This document shows positions 6,097-7,592 of a DNA stretch of 7,592 nucleotides, piece after piece (the first letter of the stretch is position 1; each line of letters begins with the position of its first letter). This DNA comes from Chitinophagaceae bacterium (GTDB taxonomy: Bacteria > Bacteroidota > Bacteroidia > Chitinophagales > Chitinophagaceae), in contig CANJDY010000132.1 in NCBI GenBank assembly GCA_947472635.1, forward strand, positions 1 to 7,592. The letters run 5' to 3'. The notes under the pieces were generated by a model. The model worked only from the letters and a program-made list of their open reading frames with translations, had not been told where the DNA came from and did no database searches. A program made the position numbers and the translations under genes.

Positions 6097-7592
6097 TTAT
6101 GGCCGATCTACCCTAAACCAATCAATGTCTGAAAAGCCGGCATCATTGATGTTTTGAACTCGGTTACAAAACATACCCACTGTTGCCCCAATCCATCTGC
6201 CAGGAGTAGCCGTAAACTTTTCGGGGACAGGAGTATACAGTTTACCATCCATGCTATAACTGAATGTGCAAGAAGCACCCTTGAGCACAGTAACCCTAAA
6301 ATAAAGGTCTGTGCCGTTCACTATTTTTGTAAATTGGATTTCATTTTCCTTTTTTCCCTTATCCGCCTCAACACATTTTCCATAACAGATATATAGGCCA
6401 TCGATCTTATTGGCAACCATAATATTGGCATAATTCATTCCCATAACTACTAACCCAAATTTTTCACCTACTGTTTTTGGTGTAAATGAAAATTTAGTGG
6501 TTGCAGAAAATTCTTCTGCAGGAAATTTTTGCAACAACAGATTTGGAACATCCCATAAATTTTTTATTGTATCGGACACTAACACACTATTTAATCTAAG
6601 TGCCCCTTTTGCTGGAAAACAAAATGCCCAATTGATAGCTGGATTGGCGTTCCATTGCCATTGAAGGCCTAATGCACTTTCGTTAAATTCATCGGATTCC
6701 TTTGGTGTACAAATAGGATAGATTCTACCAACAGCTGGTTTTATAAAAGTTGCAACGGGCTCTCCCCTTCCATCACCATTGGTATGTAACCCCATTACTG
6801 GCCAGTCATTCACCCATTTCATTGGTTGCAAATGCAATATTCTTCCATAGGCTTCTTTATCCTGAAAATGAAGAAACCAGTCTTCACCAGACTGGGTTTG
6901 GACCCATGCTCCTTGGTGAGGTCCATTAACGGATGTAGTGCCTTGTTCCAGTACCTGTTTTCGCTCGTAGGGACCATAAATATTTTTACTACGCAATACA
7001 GTTTGCCAACCTGTTCCCACACCACCAGCAGGAGCAAAAATATAGTAGTAGTGATTGCGTTGATAGATTTTAGGTCCTTCAATGGTGGCGTCCAACTCAT
7101 GGCCATCATATACCAAGACACCCTCACTGACTACCTGATCACCTGCAGTATTCAATTCTTTAATCAGAATTACTGATTTATAACTGGCACGACTACCTGC
7201 CAGTGCATGCACCAGGTAATTCTTGCCATTGGCGTCAAAAAGTGGGCAAGGATCAATAAGCCCTTTGCCAGCCAGCACCAACACAGGGGCAGTCCAGGGA
7301 CCGAGAATGTTTTTTGCCTTGGTGAGGTAAATACCGAAGTCAGGGTCAGGATAATAGATATAGAATTCATTGTTGTGAAACCGAATAGCAGGGGCCCACA
7401 CGCCATTTCCATGCTGAACTTTTCGAAAATGATCCATAGGGAATTGCTGATTAAATGCATGCCCAATAATGGACCAATTCACCAAGTCGTTGGAATGCAA
7501 AATAGGTAACCCCGGTGCTGCATTGAAACTAGAGGCAATCAAGTAATAATCATTACCTACTCGTATCACATCGGGATCACTGTAGTCGGCAT
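6097..7592 (-). CDS. GH43 glycosidase, beta-xylosidase/arabinofuranosidase type (5' end cut by window edge)
   Basis: The frame is open past the right edge, so the true start and any signal peptide are missing. The GTG at 7567-7569 is an internal Val codon, since the family motif DYSDPDV is encoded just upstream of it (7567-7587). Numbering from that Val as 1, the five-bladed beta-propeller covers about 1-285. The catalytic base is the first Asp of the DPD in that upstream motif, the pKa-tuning Asp is D106 in LIDPCP, and the general acid is E164 in TIEGPK. SVNGPHQGAWV at 213-223 and WFLHFQDKEAYGR at 231-243 are also typical. Residues about 290-488 are a concanavalin-like beta-sandwich of the GH43_C2/DUF1349 kind (DEFNESALGLQWQW, ending DIDWFRVDRP), which in relatives helps shape the active site. 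In a pectin locus the likely job is removing arabinose or xylose side chains; the substrate and GH43 subfamily cannot be settled here. Tandem TAA codons end it. It may belong to an earlier transcript than the downstream operon. Confidence 0.92.
   Translation of the reverse strand, partial: ADYSDPDVIRVGNDYYLIASSFNAAPGLPILHSNDLVNWSIIGHAFNQQFPMDHFRKVQHGNGVWAPAIRFHNNEFYIYYPDPDFGIYLTKAKNILGPWTAPVLVLAGKGLIDPCPLFDANGKNYLVHALAGSRASYKSVILIKELNTAGDQVVSEGVLVYDGHELDATIEGPKIYQRNHYYYIFAPAGGVGTGWQTVLRSKNIYGPYERKQVLEQGTTSVNGPHQGAWVQTQSGEDWFLHFQDKEAYGRILHLQPMKWVNDWPVMGLHTNGDGRGEPVATFIKPAVGRIYPICTPKESDEFNESALGLQWQWNANPAINWAFCFPAKGALRLNSVLVSDTIKNLWDVPNLLLQKFPAEEFSATTKFSFTPKTVGEKFGLVVMGMNYANIMVANKIDGLYICYGKCVEADKGKKENEIQFTKIVNGTDLYFRVTVLKGASCTFSYSMDGKLYTPVPEKFTATPGRWIGATVGMFCNRVQNINDAGFSDIDWFRVDRP

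Noticed and set aside
6819..7127. Overlapping ORFs of about 100 codons on both strands within the GH43 gene
   Set aside because: They overlap the GH43 catalytic domain, whose motifs are continuous in another frame; they look like shadows of it.
7567..7569. GTG as the start of the GH43 gene
   Set aside because: The frame continues upstream with the family motif DYSDPD, which holds the catalytic base, so this Val is internal and the gene is cut by the window edge.

Overview
The window is part of a pectin-degradation locus, most likely from a Bacteroidota genome. I infer this from AT-rich DNA, A/T-rich rather than Shine-Dalgarno leaders, a TTTG/TAnnTTTG-type promoter, and protein families and domain fusions typical of that phylum. 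Order or family (for example Chitinophagales or Sphingobacteriales) cannot be fixed from this sequence. No transporter, SusC/SusD pair or regulator gene lies in the window, so only the enzyme arm of a larger locus is visible.

All four genes are on the minus strand, so transcription runs from high to low coordinates. From the right: (i) a GH43 glycosidase with a beta-sandwich C-terminal domain, missing its N-terminus at the right edge (6097-7592); (ii) a 398-base non-coding stretch (5699-6096) with a good Bacteroidota-type promoter, a LacI/PurR-like operator just downstream, and a long leader; (iii) a CE12 acetylesterase fused to a GH28 polygalacturonase (3347-5698); (iv) a GH105 unsaturated galacturonyl hydrolase with an extra C-terminal domain (1322-3229); (v) a CE8 pectin methylesterase fused to the start of a PL10 pectate lyase, cut by the left edge (1-1281). 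Gaps of 117 and 40 bases, without a recognisable promoter or terminator, suggest that iii-v form one transcript.

The enzymes fit one pathway. CE8 removes methyl esters and CE12 removes acetyl groups from the pectin backbone. PL10 cleaves the exposed polygalacturonate by beta-elimination and GH28 by hydrolysis. GH105 takes the 4,5-unsaturated uronic acid off the lyase products, and GH43 probably trims arabinose or xylose side chains. The three genes whose N-termini are visible encode export signals, so the work is probably periplasmic or at the cell surface.

The most notable points are the two chimeric enzymes built to the same plan (esterase first, depolymerase second), the unexplained C-terminal domain of the GH105 protein, and the promoter/operator/leader arrangement between GH43 and the CE12-GH28 gene. 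I see no mobile element, RNA gene, CRISPR array or clearly new system.
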